Shown: positions 1-9,273, numbered from the stretch's first letter. The stretch is DNA of 64,000 nt from Pseudomonas sp. MTM4 (GCF_019355055.1 NZ_CP048411.1:1178001-1242000); one strand, 5' to 3'. Notes: generated by a model not told the origin, from the sequence alone. Numbers and translations: made by a program.

Positions 1-810
1 TTTTTCCGCGTGCTGTTCGCCTGTATCGGCTTGCTGGGAATACTGGCGATGATGCGGATTCGCTGGGACTTTCGCGGCAAACTGAAACTGTGCCTAGTTC
101 TGGGGATGATCAATTCGGGGATTCCTTTCGCATTCTATGCGCTGGCCGCGCAGCTTCTGCCGACTGGCTACTCAGCTATATTCAATGCCACCACACCGAT
201 GATGGGCGTGATCATCGGCGCCTTGTTTTTCGCCGAAGAGCTGACAACGACGAAGGTGATCGGCGTGCTCTGCGGTCTCAGCGGCGTAGCGCTATTGACG
301 CGTACCGGCCCCGTGGCGTTCGACGCGAATCTGCTGATCGGCGCGCTTGCATGTCTGGGTGCAACCGCCTGCTACGGTTTCGGCGGTTTCCTGACACGCC
401 GCTGGATCAATCAGCACGGCGGATTGAACAGCGAGCTGGTGGCCTTTGGTAGTCAGATGGGCGCGGCACTATGTCTTTTGCCGCTGTTCCTGATCTCGCT
501 GCTGATGGCTCCGCCGGTATCCTGGGGCGGCGGCACGGTCTGGCTCAGCCTGATCGGGCTCGGCGTCGTCTGCACCGCCTTCGCCTATATTCTTTATTTC
601 CGGCTGCTAGCTGACATTGGCCCGGTCCGCACGCTGACGGTGACCTTCATCATTCCGCCCTTTGGCGTACTCTGGGGTGCCCTACTGCTCAACGAACCGC
701 TGTCCTGGGCTTACCTCTATGGTGGTGCGCTGATTGCGGTAGCGCTCTGGCTGGTGCTGAAACAGGCGCCAACCACAACCGTGGCGGCGCCAGAAACCCA
801 GCGCAACTAA
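1..810 (+). CDS. DMT-family (EamA) transporter, 5' end outside window
   Basis: This is an inner-membrane drug/metabolite transporter of the EamA type; the substrate cannot be told from sequence. The reading frame is open from base 1, before the first possible start (GTG at 10), so the true start lies upstream and about 269 residues are visible. The protein is a series of hydrophobic helices, with a PTGYSAIF segment typical of the first EamA repeat and a second repeat beginning near a glycine-rich YGFGGF segment. The C-terminal tail is short and hydrophilic. It converges on another EamA transporter and the two stop regions overlap by four bases. The family call is secure; direction of transport (export of metabolites or amino acids) is inference. 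Confidence 0.85.
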   Translation, partial: FFRVLFACIGLLGILAMMRIRWDFRGKLKLCLVLGMINSGIPFAFYALAAQLLPTGYSAIFNATTPMMGVIIGALFFAEELTTTKVIGVLCGLSGVALLTRTGPVAFDANLLIGALACLGATACYGFGGFLTRRWINQHGGLNSELVAFGSQMGAALCLLPLFLISLLMAPPVSWGGGTVWLSLIGLGVVCTAFAYILYFRLLADIGPVRTLTVTFIIPPFGVLWGALLLNEPLSWAYLYGGALIAVALWLVLKQAPTTTVAAPETQRN

Positions 811-1682
811 CGCTGATTGGACGAACGCCGAAACACCATAACGAGCCCGAGCACGATCAACAGCATGCCGATAAGGCTGAGCATCGGCAGTACGTTATCG
901 AACACCAGATAATCCATCAGCGCGGTAACGGCCGGCACCAGATAGAACAGGCTGGTCACGTTGACTAAGTTCCCGCGTGCGATCAATCGATACAGCAGCA
1001 AAGTCGCCGCCACGGATATCAGCAGCCCCATCCACAATACCGGTATCCAGAAACCCAGCGCCGGTGTGATCTCGAAAGGCTGAAAAGGCACGAACAGCGA
1101 ACAGAGCAGTAGCCCGGCGAAGTATTGCAAGGGCATGGCGCGAAGCGGATCGCCGTATGCGCGCTTTTGCATCATCGAGCCCAGCGTGATGCTCAGCAGC
1201 GCCAGCAGAGCGCAAGCCACGCCCGTCCAAGACAGCCCACCTACGCCGAGGCTCTGATAAACCACCAGTACAAGACCGCCAAGCCCGAACAACAAACCGA
1301 GCAGTCGCATCGGCCGCAGTCCCTTGCGTTCCAGCAGCACCGCCGTGAGGATCGGCTGCACACCTAACAGTGTCGCCATGACACCCGGCGTCACCTGCAG
1401 ATCCAGCGCCAGCAAATAGAAGATCTGGTAGGAGCCCAGCAGCACTACGCCAGTCGCTAACGCAAACCAGCGCGCCCTTTTACTCTCAGGCAACGATAGC
1501 GAAGCCAGCCGCATCACGACCACCAATGCAACGAATGCGATCACGAAACGAACCAGCAGAAAGGCAAAAGGCGATGCGTACGCCAAGCCCCATTTGGAAA
1601 CGATTGCACCGCTGCTCCAGAGCAGCACGAAAATTACCGTAGTCGCATACGCGACCAGGTTGTTGGGTGATAACGAAATCAT
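807..1682 (-). CDS. DMT-family (EamA) transporter
   Basis: A 291-residue inner-membrane protein with about ten predicted helices in two EamA repeats. The first repeat holds a VLLWSSGAIVSKWGL segment and the second a glycine- and leucine-rich half. It is tail-to-tail with another EamA gene, but the two proteins are not close copies: conserved segments differ, so a recent duplication is unlikely. The ATG start fits the family's usual length near 290-300 residues. The substrate is unknown; exporters of amino acids or other small metabolites are the usual family members. Confidence 0.85.
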   Translation of the reverse strand: MISLSPNNLVAYATTVIFVLLWSSGAIVSKWGLAYASPFAFLLVRFVIAFVALVVVMRLASLSLPESKRARWFALATGVVLLGSYQIFYLLALDLQVTPGVMATLLGVQPILTAVLLERKGLRPMRLLGLLFGLGGLVLVVYQSLGVGGLSWTGVACALLALLSITLGSMMQKRAYGDPLRAMPLQYFAGLLLCSLFVPFQPFEITPALGFWIPVLWMGLLISVAATLLLYRLIARGNLVNVTSLFYLVPAVTALMDYLVFDNVLPMLSLIGMLLIVLGLVMVFRRSSNQR

Positions 1683-2007
1683 CCTGCCACCTTTGGGAAA
1701 GGCAATACGAGACTGCGCCAGCGAATGGCAAACGCAGTGACGGGGGTGCCGGCGAACCGGCGTAGCTCAGGCCAGCGCGGAAGGTGGCGGTGGCGGAGCC
1801 AGTGGCAAGCCCGGTGGCGGGCTCGCAGGTAGGCAGGACAGGATGATCGGCATGAACGTAGGCACTGCAGAACCGCCCGTAAGGAACAGGCTTCCGCAAT
1901 AAGCGCTGGTGCCGCAGGCTACGTTGTTCATACCGATCTCGAAACGAGGAAAAAAGACTATAGCTGCGCTGCGCCAAATCCGACAAGACAGGCCGGCGCA
2001 GCGAAAT
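1683..2007. other. Gene-free interval between a DMT gene and cysK
   Basis: This 325-base gap holds no convincing gene. Open frames across it lack family features and have proline/alanine-rich shadow composition. A weak hairpin near its right edge is listed separately as a possible cysK terminator. Part of the gap must carry the promoter of the leftward transporter, but no clear -10/-35 pair was recognised. Confidence 0.6.
1968..2002 (-). terminator. Possible rho-independent terminator of cysK
   Basis: Arms GCTGCGCC and GGCGCAGC are perfect complements separated by a 19-base loop just past the cysK stop. Read leftward, a run of six T follows, but only after about 13 further bases. The long loop and displaced T-run make this weak. 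Confidence 0.3.
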
Positions 2008-2982
2008 TCACTGCTGCAGTTCCTGCTCACCGAATATATCGGCGAACAACATGGTGGACAGGTAGCGCTCACCGGAGTCCGGCATGATGACAACGATATT
2101 CTTGCCTTGCATTTCCGGCTTCTCGGCCAGACGCACCGCCGCAGCCATCGCCGCGCCGCAGGATATGCCGCAAAGGATGCCCTCTTCACGCATCAAACGC
2201 AGCGCCATTGCCTTGGCCTCATCGTCGCCGACCTGCTCGACATGATCGACAACCGATAGGTCGAGATTTTTCGGCACGAAGCCAGCACCAATGCCTTGAA
2301 TCTTGTGCGGGCTGGGTTTGACTTCCTCGCCAGCGAGCGTCTGGCTAATCACCGGCGAGCTGATAGGCTCGACCGCCACGCTGAGGATCTTCTTGCCCTT
2401 GGTGTTCTTGATGTAGCGCGAAACCCCTGTGATGGTGCCGCCGGTTCCGACGCCGGAAACCAGAACGTCGATGTTGCCTTCGGTGTCATTCCAGATTTCC
2501 GGACCAGTGGTCTTTTCATGGATTTCCGGATTCGATGGGTTCTCGAATTGCTGTGGCAGGAAGTATTGCTCGGGATTCGATGCGGCGATCTCCATGGCCT
2601 TCTCGATGGCCCCCTTCATGCCCTTCGCCGGTTCGGTGAGCACCAGCTCCGCACCGAGCGCCTTCAGTACCTTGCGACGCTCCAGGCTCATCGATGCCGG
2701 CATGGTCAGAACCAACTTGTAGCCACGCGCCGCCGCGACGAATGCCAGGCCAATGCCGGTGTTACCGGAAGTCGGTTCGACGATCGTCATGCCTGATTTG
2801 AGGCGACCCGTTTTCTCGGCATCCCAGATCATGGCAGCGCCGATCCGGCATTTAACCGAATGAGCGGGGTTACGGCCTTCGAGCTTGGCCATGATGGTGA
2901 CGCCCTTGGGGCCCAGGCGGTTGACCATGACCAATGGGGTATTTCCGATAGTCTGCGCGTTGTCAGCAAAGATGCGGCTCAT
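2008..2982 (-). CDS. cysK: Cysteine synthase A (O-acetylserine sulfhydrylase)
   Basis: A cytoplasmic PLP enzyme that makes L-cysteine from O-acetyl-L-serine and sulfide, the last step of sulfate assimilation. At 324 residues it matches CysK length (about 323). The N-terminal IGNTPLV motif and the PLP-binding lysine in NPAHSVKCR (about Lys44) are present, as are the substrate loop [10 protein letters not shown] (about 70-80) and the phosphate-binding glycine loop [10 protein letters not shown] (about 176-186). It is monocistronic, with a MITE-like element just upstream of its promoter region. CysM-type enzymes are the alternative, but the motifs and length favour CysK. Confidence 0.95.
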   Translation of the reverse strand: MSRIFADNAQTIGNTPLVMVNRLGPKGVTIMAKLEGRNPAHSVKCRIGAAMIWDAEKTGRLKSGMTIVEPTSGNTGIGLAFVAAARGYKLVLTMPASMSLERRKVLKALGAELVLTEPAKGMKGAIEKAMEIAASNPEQYFLPQQFENPSNPEIHEKTTGPEIWNDTEGNIDVLVSGVGTGGTITGVSRYIKNTKGKKILSVAVEPISSPVISQTLAGEEVKPSPHKIQGIGAGFVPKNLDLSVVDHVEQVGDDEAKAMALRLMREEGILCGISCGAAMAAAVRLAEKPEMQGKNIVVIMPDSGERYLSTMLFADIFGEQELQQ

Positions 2983-3081
2983 GACAGTGTCCCTGCGAGT
3001 GAAAAACCAGACTCATGAGCCTAAGCTCAGTCTCATGGCTCGTCCAGCCGAACTCAGCGATACATGCAAAGGTCCACCCAC

Positions 3082-3399
3082 TAGGGTCTGTTGACGTTTC
3101 GTTCGCAGCCGCGCCGGAGCCTGTTTTTGTGCGAGGCAAGGCACGAGGAGCGAAGTTTGGTCGTTCCTAAAGAGCGACGAGAAACGCCGCCTCGCGCAAA
3201 AACAGGCCTTGCCCGAAGGGTTGCGCGGCAAAGGTCGCCATGCGGCGTTGCGGGACTTCGCAAGGGAGCACCATTACCTGCGTCCCGCGCGATCCACATG
3301 GATGTGGTGAATGCAGCAAGCCCGCCGGGAGCGGGCGCTGCCTTGCCTTGCGGCATTTGCGCAGCAACGCGGCTCGCGACGAAACGCCAACAGACCCTA
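3082..3399. mobile_element. MITE-like element with terminal inverted repeats
   Basis: A 318-base non-coding element bounded by TAGGGTCTGTTGACGTTTCG on the left and the complement of TAGGGTCTGTTGGCGTTTCG on the right: 20 of 21 positions match when the inner base is counted. If the outermost TA at each end is a target duplication, the element proper is 314 bases starting GGGTCTGTTG. Inside is a second inverted repeat, 3119-3137 against 3189-3207 (18 of 19 positions). It encodes no credible protein and no transposase. This fits a MITE mobilised in trans by an IS630- or IS5-type transposase; the transposase family is inference. It lies between divergent cysK and the DUF748 gene. Confidence 0.75.
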
Positions 3400-3440
3400 A
3401 TAAGCAGTTCCATGATGAACCCGACCGAATCAGGCCTGTC

Positions 3441-4517
3441 ATGAAAAAAAGCTACCGCTTTTCTGTGTGGATACTCCTGTCGCTCGTTCTGCTATTGCTG
3501 GTCGTTCACCTCGCGTTGCCTCACCTAGTGCTCAATTATCTGAACGGCAAGCTGGCTGATTTGGGCGAGTACCAGGGGCATATAGAGGATGTCGATCTGG
3601 CCTGGTGGCGTGGCGCTTATCGTGCCGACGGGCTCTTCATCGAAAAGAAGAACGAGCAGGTTCAGGCGCCGCTGTTCACCGCAGACTCGATCGATATAGG
3701 GGTGAGCTGGCGTGCGCTCTGGAAAGACCGAGCCCTGGTCGGCGAGGTGGTGTTGGAGCAACCGCAACTGAACTTTGTCGACGGCGAAGCGACCGACGAC
3801 TCGCAGACCGGTGAAGGCGTCGACTGGCGTGACCAGCTCGAAGCGCTGATGCCGTTCACACTGAACGAGCTACGCGTCGTGGACGGTCAGCTGTCGTTTC
3901 GGAATTTCGAGGTCGATCCGCAGGTGCATGTTTATGCCAGCGCGATCAATGCGAGCCTGTACAACCTGACCAATACGGGCGACCGCGAGCAAGGTCGAGT
4001 CGCCACGTTCGAAGGCACGGCCAAGCTGTTCAATCAGGCCCCGATGGAAGCTACCGCGCATTTCGATCCCTATACCGACTTCGAAGATTTCGACATCGAC
4101 CTGCGAATGACTGGCCTGGAGTTAACCAAGCTGAATGATTTCAGCAACGCCTACGGAAATTTCGATTTCGCCGCCGGCACCGGGGATCTGGTCATGGAAA
4201 TCGAGGCCAACGACAGTCAGCTGGACGGCTACATCAAGCCGCTGCTGCACAATGTTGAAGTCTTCGACTTCGAGCAGGACGTGGAGAATGAAGACAAGGG
4301 CTTCTTTCGCGGCATCTGGGAAGCCGTGGTCGGTGGCGGTGAGGAAGTGCTGCAGAACCAACGCAAGGACCAGTTCGCGACGCGAGTCGAGCTGTCCGGT
4401 AGCACCAAGAACACCGACGTAAGCCCGTTTCAGGCGTTTGTCGCGATCCTGCGCAACGCCTTTGTCGAAGCCTTCTCGGCTCGCTTCGAACGCTCACTCA
4501 GCGAAGAGGGAGAGTAA
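3441..4517 (+). CDS. DUF748 (AsmA-related) envelope protein
   Basis: A 358-residue protein with one N-terminal membrane helix (about 8-28) followed by a large, mainly beta-strand domain facing the periplasm. The domain shows DUF748/AsmA-like features: ADSIDIGVSWRALWKDRAL, followed by VVLEQPQLNFVDG. No enzyme motif is seen. AsmA-superfamily proteins are linked to envelope and lipid homeostasis, but the role of this member is unknown. The ATG at 3441 is chosen because it is directly followed by a Lys-rich signal-anchor; upstream codons in the same frame fall within the MITE-like element. That element ends only about 40 bases before the start, so it may influence expression. Confidence 0.75.
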   Translation: MKKSYRFSVWILLSLVLLLLVVHLALPHLVLNYLNGKLADLGEYQGHIEDVDLAWWRGAYRADGLFIEKKNEQVQAPLFTADSIDIGVSWRALWKDRALVGEVVLEQPQLNFVDGEATDDSQTGEGVDWRDQLEALMPFTLNELRVVDGQLSFRNFEVDPQVHVYASAINASLYNLTNTGDREQGRVATFEGTAKLFNQAPMEATAHFDPYTDFEDFDIDLRMTGLELTKLNDFSNAYGNFDFAAGTGDLVMEIEANDSQLDGYIKPLLHNVEVFDFEQDVENEDKGFFRGIWEAVVGGGEEVLQNQRKDQFATRVELSGSTKNTDVSPFQAFVAILRNAFVEAFSARFERSLSEEGE

Positions 4518-4658
4518 AACCGAACGGTAGATAAGGCCGCGCCCATTCAGTGACTGAATGATCCGCTTGCGTTCACAGTAAAGGGCCCATCCCTTATAGT
4601 CGGTCCTTCAACTCAAACATGAAGCGCCTGCGTGCCAGGCCCGCTGAAGGAAACCCCG

Positions 4659-5504
4659 ATGAAGTTTGAAGGCACCCAGTCCTACGTCGCCACCGACGAC
4701 CTGAAACTTGCCGTCAATGCCGCTATCACGCTGGAGCGCCCTCTTCTGGTCAAGGGCGAGCCGGGCACCGGTAAAACCATGCTCGCAGAGCAATTGGCCG
4801 AATCCTTCGGCGCGAAACTGATCACCTGGCACATCAAGTCCACCACCAAGGCGCATCAGGGACTGTACGAATACGATGCGGTGAGCCGCCTGCGCGATTC
4901 GCAGCTGGACTCCGACCGGGTGCACGATGTGCGCAACTACATCAAGAAGGGCAAGTTGTGGGAAGCCTTCGAGTCCGACCAGCGCGTGATCCTGTTGATC
5001 GACGAGATCGACAAAGCCGATATCGAATTCCCCAACGACCTGCTGCAAGAACTCGACAAGATGGAGTTCTACGTCTACGAGACCAACGAAACCATCAAGG
5101 CCAAGCAGCGGCCGATCATCATCATCACCTCGAACAACGAGAAAGAACTGCCGGACGCCTTCCTGCGTCGCTGCTTCTTCCACTACATCGCATTCCCGGA
5201 TCGGGAAACTCTGCAGAAGATCGTCGACGTGCACTACCCGAACATTAAGAAGGACTTGGTGGCCGAAGCCCTCGATGTGTTCTTCGATGTCCGCAAGGTG
5301 CCGGGCTTGAAGAAGAAGCCGTCCACCAGCGAACTGGTCGACTGGCTGAAGTTGCTGATGGCCGACAACATTGGCGAAGCCGTGCTGCGCGAACGCGATC
5401 CGACCCGCGCGATTCCGCCGCTGGCGGGCGCCCTGGTGAAAAACGAACAGGACGTGCAATTGCTTGAACGTCTGGCGTTCATGAGTCGTCGCGCCAGTCG
5501 CTGA
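4659..5504 (+). CDS. MoxR-family AAA+ ATPase
   Basis: A 281-residue cytoplasmic AAA+ ATPase of the MoxR group, which act as chaperones that activate partner proteins, usually with a VWA-domain protein encoded nearby. The Walker A motif GEPGTGKT is at residues 33-40 and Walker B VILLIDEIDKAD follows near 110. Sensor 1 ITSNNEKELPDAFLRRC and a C-terminal helical lid are present. The start is the ATG preceded by GAAGGA; a GTG 27 bases upstream lacks a ribosome-binding site. The VWA partner is two genes downstream, separated by a GFA-type gene. Confidence 0.9.
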   Translation: MKFEGTQSYVATDDLKLAVNAAITLERPLLVKGEPGTGKTMLAEQLAESFGAKLITWHIKSTTKAHQGLYEYDAVSRLRDSQLDSDRVHDVRNYIKKGKLWEAFESDQRVILLIDEIDKADIEFPNDLLQELDKMEFYVYETNETIKAKQRPIIIITSNNEKELPDAFLRRCFFHYIAFPDRETLQKIVDVHYPNIKKDLVAEALDVFFDVRKVPGLKKKPSTSELVDWLKLLMADNIGEAVLRERDPTRAIPPLAGALVKNEQDVQLLERLAFMSRRASR

Positions 5505-5555
5505 ACGGCGACGGCTCCAGGCGGAGCCGCCGCGTCACATTACTGGAGAAGAGCC

Positions 5556-5954
5556 ATGCAAACGCATACCGGTAGTTGCCTCTGCGGCGTCGTGCGGTAC
5601 CGCATCGACGCACCGATCAACGAGCTGACCCACTGCCACTGCAAGATGTGTCGCAAGGCACACGGCGCTGCATTCGCGACCTACGCGAGCGTACCGCTGG
5701 AAGCCTTTCACTTCATGTCCGGCAAGGACCAGTTGGGCGTTTACCACTCTTCCGAGCATGTGACGCGGACGTTCTGCATACGCTGCGGCTCCAACCTGCA
5801 ATTCGTCGACAATCGCGAGCACGAGCTCGGCGTCGCGGCCGGCACGCTCGATTCACCGCTGCCGGTTCCGCCGCAGGAACATATCTATGTCGGCTCCAAG
5901 GCTGACTGGTACGCGATCCGTGACGGGCTCGCGGAACACGACGAAGAGCGCTGA
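5556..5954 (+). CDS. GFA/CENP-V-type zinc-binding protein
   Basis: A 132-residue protein of the glutathione-dependent formaldehyde-activating (GFA) fold. Zinc ligands are visible as CLCG (Cys8, Cys10), CHCKMC (Cys27, Cys29, Cys32) and CIRCG (Cys74, Cys77). Members bind zinc on a beta-fold, and a few act on S-hydroxymethylglutathione; most, including this one, have no assigned substrate. A ribosome-binding site GGAGAAG precedes the ATG. Its position between a MoxR ATPase and the VWA gene, on the same strand with short gaps, suggests co-transcription and perhaps a shared job, which is inference. Confidence 0.85.
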   Translation: MQTHTGSCLCGVVRYRIDAPINELTHCHCKMCRKAHGAAFATYASVPLEAFHFMSGKDQLGVYHSSEHVTRTFCIRCGSNLQFVDNREHELGVAAGTLDSPLPVPPQEHIYVGSKADWYAIRDGLAEHDEER

Positions 5955-6004
5955 TCCATCACAACGCAAAGGTGCCGCCACGACGGCACTTCCCGAGGAT
6001 TGCC

Positions 6005-7183
6005 ATGCTGCTTGGCCTGTTCAATGAAATGCGTGCAGCAAAGGTGCCGGTATCGGTACGTGAGCTGCTCGATTTGATCAACGCGTTGAAACACAACGTG
6101 ATTTTTGCCGACATGGACGAGTTCTACTATTTGTCGAGAGCCATCCTGGTCAAGGATGAACGCCACTTCGACAAGTTCGACCGTGCCTTCGGTACGTACT
6201 TCAATGGGCTGGAAAGTCTCGACCGGCACATTGAGGCACTGATTCCAGAAGAATGGCTGCGCAAGGAGTTCGAGCGCTCGTTGAGTGACGAGGAGCGCGC
6301 CAAGATCGAATCGCTCGGCGGGCTGGACAAGCTGATCGAGGAATTCAAGAAGCGCCTGGAGGAGCAGAAGGAAAAACACTCCGGCGGCAACAAGTGGATT
6401 GGCACCGGGGGCACCAGCCCCTTTGGTTCGGGTGGCTACAACCCCGAGGGCATTCGCATCGGTGATGCTGGCAAGCGCCAGGGCAAAGCGGTAAAAGTCT
6501 GGGACCAGCGCGAGTACAAGAACCTCGACGATCAGGTCGAGCTGGGTACACGCAACATCAAGGTCGCTCTACGCCGTCTGCGCAAGTTCGCCCGTCAGGG
6601 CGCGCAGGACGAGCTGGATCTGGACGGCACTATCGATCACACCGCCCGCGATGGCGGCTTGCTGAATATCCAGATGCGCCCTGAACGACGCAACGCGGTG
6701 AAACTGCTGATCCTGTTCGACATCGGCGGCTCGATGGATGCCCACGTGAAGGTCTGCGAAGAACTGTTCTCGGCCTGCAAAACCGAGTTCAAGCATCTTG
6801 AGTATTTCTATTTTCACAACTTCATCTACGAATCGGTCTGGAAGAACAACTTCCGCCGCACATCCGAGCGCACCTCGACCCTTGATCTGCTGCACAAATA
6901 CGGTGCCGATTACAAAGTCGTGTTCGTCGGCGACGCCGCCATGGCTCCCTATGAAGTCACCCAGCCAGGCGGCAGCGTCGAGCATTGGAACGAGGAAGCC
7001 GGCTACGTCTGGATGCAGCGTTTCATGGAAAAGTACAAGAAGCTCATCTGGATCAACCCCTATCCAAAGGACACCTGGGGTTATACATCCTCCACCGGCA
7101 TCATCCGAGACCTGGTCGAAGACCGGATGTATCCGCTGACGTTGAGCGGACTGGAAGAAGGGATGAAGTTTCTCTCTAAATAA
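6005..7183 (+). CDS. VWA-domain (CoxE-like) partner of MoxR ATPase
   Basis: A 392-residue cytoplasmic protein with a charged N-terminal half and a C-terminal von Willebrand A-like domain. The metal-site motif appears as LFDIGGSMD (Asp at about 239), where Gly replaces the usual first Ser of DxSxS, and further acidic positions follow in VFVGDAAMAP. The middle holds a Gly/Ser-rich linker (TGGTSPFGSGGYNPEG). Such proteins pair with MoxR ATPases to remodel or insert metal into targets; the client is unknown. The ATG at 6005 is chosen over an in-frame codon 33 bases upstream because it starts directly on the conserved LLGLFNEMR region. Confidence 0.85.
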   Translation: MLLGLFNEMRAAKVPVSVRELLDLINALKHNVIFADMDEFYYLSRAILVKDERHFDKFDRAFGTYFNGLESLDRHIEALIPEEWLRKEFERSLSDEERAKIESLGGLDKLIEEFKKRLEEQKEKHSGGNKWIGTGGTSPFGSGGYNPEGIRIGDAGKRQGKAVKVWDQREYKNLDDQVELGTRNIKVALRRLRKFARQGAQDELDLDGTIDHTARDGGLLNIQMRPERRNAVKLLILFDIGGSMDAHVKVCEELFSACKTEFKHLEYFYFHNFIYESVWKNNFRRTSERTSTLDLLHKYGADYKVVFVGDAAMAPYEVTQPGGSVEHWNEEAGYVWMQRFMEKYKKLIWINPYPKDTWGYTSSTGIIRDLVEDRMYPLTLSGLEEGMKFLSK

Positions 7184-7216
7184 GCCGAGGGATCACCGCT
7201 GGGACGCAGGCCAGGG

Positions 7217-7765
7217 CTATGCAGTACCGCCTGGACGTCCCGAGCGGGAGGCGCGACGCCTTGTTCCTGAGCGTCGCTGCGGAAACAGCAGCCGGCGCAG
7301 CAACACAAAAACGCTTTCGGCAAGCCACGCCAGCAACAACGCACAACAAATGCCCCACGCGATTGCCTCAGGCGCCAGCAAAACCTGGAAGCGGTAACTG
7401 CTCCAGACCTGGCGCCTCAGATCTTGATCAGCACCTATCAACACGTGCCAGGCCCGTGCATACCAGGGTCCTTGCATGATTCGCCACTCGCGATCGAGTA
7501 ACTGAGCACGCCCTACCAACGTAGCGACGCTGCGTGCATCGCTCTGGATGACCGGATCTTCGCTGGCGCGATAGTGCTCGACCAGCGCGTTCAAGTTGCC
7601 TTCGAAAAAGCGCCCCGCCGTTTCCTTAAAACCTTGCAGGCCCTGCTGGGCCTCTAGTCGACGAGCCTCGACGTGATTCCCGTATGCCTGGATGAAACCC
7701 GGCACCTGAATGCCCACAAGCAGGCCCAAGGCGAACAGGGTGAGCCGCAGATAACTTCTCAGCAT
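7217..7765 (-). CDS. DUF2937 membrane protein
   Basis: A 182-residue protein with an N-terminal membrane helix, a soluble helical middle containing FFEGNLNALVEHYRASEDP, and a second helix pair near the C-terminus before a basic Arg-rich tail. This layout matches DUF2937, whose function is unknown. The start chosen begins LRSYLRLTLFALGLLVGI; it overlaps the end of the upstream glutamine-amidotransferase gene by seven bases, so the two are probably translationally coupled. Confidence 0.7.
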   Translation of the reverse strand: MLRSYLRLTLFALGLLVGIQVPGFIQAYGNHVEARRLEAQQGLQGFKETAGRFFEGNLNALVEHYRASEDPVIQSDARSVATLVGRAQLLDREWRIMQGPWYARAWHVLIGADQDLRRQVWSSYRFQVLLAPEAIAWGICCALLLAWLAESVFVLLRRLLFPQRRSGTRRRASRSGRPGGTA

Positions 7766-8541
7766 GGCTCCACCCGTCCCCGCGCGACGCATTCGCCCAG
7801 CCGCCAGAGCGTCCACTCCCCTGGCTGGTGGACATCCCATAGCTCGTTATCGGTCAGCGGCTCAGTTGCCAGCACAGTGACCACGTCGTCTGGCGTGGTC
7901 TCGGCGGTGAAATCCACGGTCAGGTCAGCATCTTTCAACTGTGCCGGGCCGAACGGCGCGCGACGGGTGATTTGCGCCAGTTTGGTCGTACAGAAGCTGA
8001 ATAACCATTCCCCGTTGCTGAGCAGGCAATTGAATACGCCCTTGGCACGATAATCGGCGCAGGCTTCGAGCAGGCGAGGCAGCAAATCTTCAGCCGCGAC
8101 GCGCTCGGAAAAATCGGCGCGTATTCGGTTGAGCAGGTCGCAGAACGCCGCTTCGCTATCGGTATCACCGACCGGCTGGTAGAAACCACGTTCCGGATTG
8201 AAATCGGCAAGTTGGCCGTTATGAGCGAAGCACCAATGCTGCCCCCAGAGTTCGCGGACAAAGGGGTGGGTATTGACCAGAGCCACCTTGCCGACATTGG
8301 CGTGGCGGATATGGCCGATCACTACCTCGCTTTTGATCAGGTAGTGCTGAAGCATCTTCGCCACTTCCGACTCGCAGCTGGCCACCGGGTCCTGAAACAG
8401 GCGCAAACCGCGGCCTTCATAGAATGCGATGCCCCAACCGTCCTTATGCGGCCCGGTTCGGCCGCCGCGCTGCATCAGCCCGGTAAAGCTGAAATGGATG
8501 TCGGTCGGTACGTTGGCGCTCATGCCGAGCAGTTCACACAT
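7759..8541 (-). CDS. Class II glutamine amidotransferase, YafJ-like
   Basis: A 260-residue cytoplasmic protein beginning Met-Cys-Glu-Leu-Leu-Gly. Cys2 becomes the N-terminal nucleophile after methionine removal, the hallmark of Ntn-type (class II) amidotransferases. Other family motifs are GHIRHANVG, the FAHNGQL segment and the DTDSEAAFCDLL segment. It lacks a fused acceptor domain, as YafJ does, so the ammonia acceptor is unknown. A DUF2937 gene follows with a seven-base overlap and a small membrane-protein gene precedes it on the same strand. Confidence 0.88.
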   Translation of the reverse strand: MCELLGMSANVPTDIHFSFTGLMQRGGRTGPHKDGWGIAFYEGRGLRLFQDPVASCESEVAKMLQHYLIKSEVVIGHIRHANVGKVALVNTHPFVRELWGQHWCFAHNGQLADFNPERGFYQPVGDTDSEAAFCDLLNRIRADFSERVAAEDLLPRLLEACADYRAKGVFNCLLSNGEWLFSFCTTKLAQITRRAPFGPAQLKDADLTVDFTAETTPDDVVTVLATEPLTDNELWDVHQPGEWTLWRLGECVARGRVEPC

Positions 8542-8591
8542 GGGCTATCTCCCGAGAGGTCCTGCTGCGTCTGGTACGGCTAGGGACCAGC

Positions 8592-9056
8592 TCAGAGTCT
8601 GGGCTCGGTCCGTGACTGGTAACGGTTCGCGGGCCGGTAATCCTCATCGTCCTCGAGGCGCTCGCGCAGGGTGCGAGGATCCTCCTCCTCGGCTGCCGAC
8701 TCGGAACGGCGCAGTCGCAAGCGACGCTCGATCGGCCAGCGCACGGCGACGAACACCGCATACAACACGAATGCAATCAGCCCGTAGAGGGCCAGATCGG
8801 CGACGGCACGCCAGGCGTTGGTCCCCACTTTGAATAAAAGATCCATAGCGGTAATGGCGACGGCCGGTGCGAACAGCTCTCTGGCGGGATCGACGATGGT
8901 CGGTGTCAGCAATAACACAGCGACGATCAATCTCAGCGGCTCACGCAGCCAGCGCCACATGGAGCGCGTGATACGGAACCACACCAGCAGGCATCCAAGC
9001 GCAGCAATCCCATAGGCTGCCCAGGCGAGCAAATATTCGTTAGCGAATAGAAACAT
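8592..9056 (-). CDS. Conserved membrane protein of unknown function
   Basis: A 154-residue protein with four hydrophobic segments (roughly 8-25, 40-58, 64-82 and 95-115) and a charged C-terminal tail rich in Arg and Glu (ESAAEEEDPRTLRERLEDDED). I recognise no named domain; parts resemble the pore region of ion channels but without a selectivity motif. The start used places a hydrophobic helix immediately after the methionine. It is 50 bases upstream of the amidotransferase gene and probably shares its transcript. Confidence 0.65.
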   Translation of the reverse strand: MFLFANEYLLAWAAYGIAALGCLLVWFRITRSMWRWLREPLRLIVAVLLLTPTIVDPARELFAPAVAITAMDLLFKVGTNAWRAVADLALYGLIAFVLYAVFVAVRWPIERRLRLRRSESAAEEEDPRTLRERLEDDEDYRPANRYQSRTEPRL

Positions 9057-9273
9057 GAAGATCTCTTGTGTAGACCATGTGTGCGCACCAGCGCTTGACG
9101 CCGCGCATGATAACAGCCGAGAGCCCATCGGCTGGCATCAAGCGATGCAATGACACGCTGGTCATCATGCATGCAACGCCGTATAAACGCTGCAAAACAA
9201 AAAATGCCCCTGGGCCATTCAATAGCGTGCCAAGCAGCCATACTTGCCACACGGACACAGCAGGAGAGCCATC

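Noticed and set aside
807..1682. Two neighbouring EamA genes as a recent tandem duplication
   Set aside because: They are convergent and their conserved segments differ too much for a recent copy.
4608..5459. 283-codon frame on the minus strand
   Set aside because: Antisense shadow of the MoxR ATPase gene; its product has repetitive Val/Gln/His composition and no family motif.
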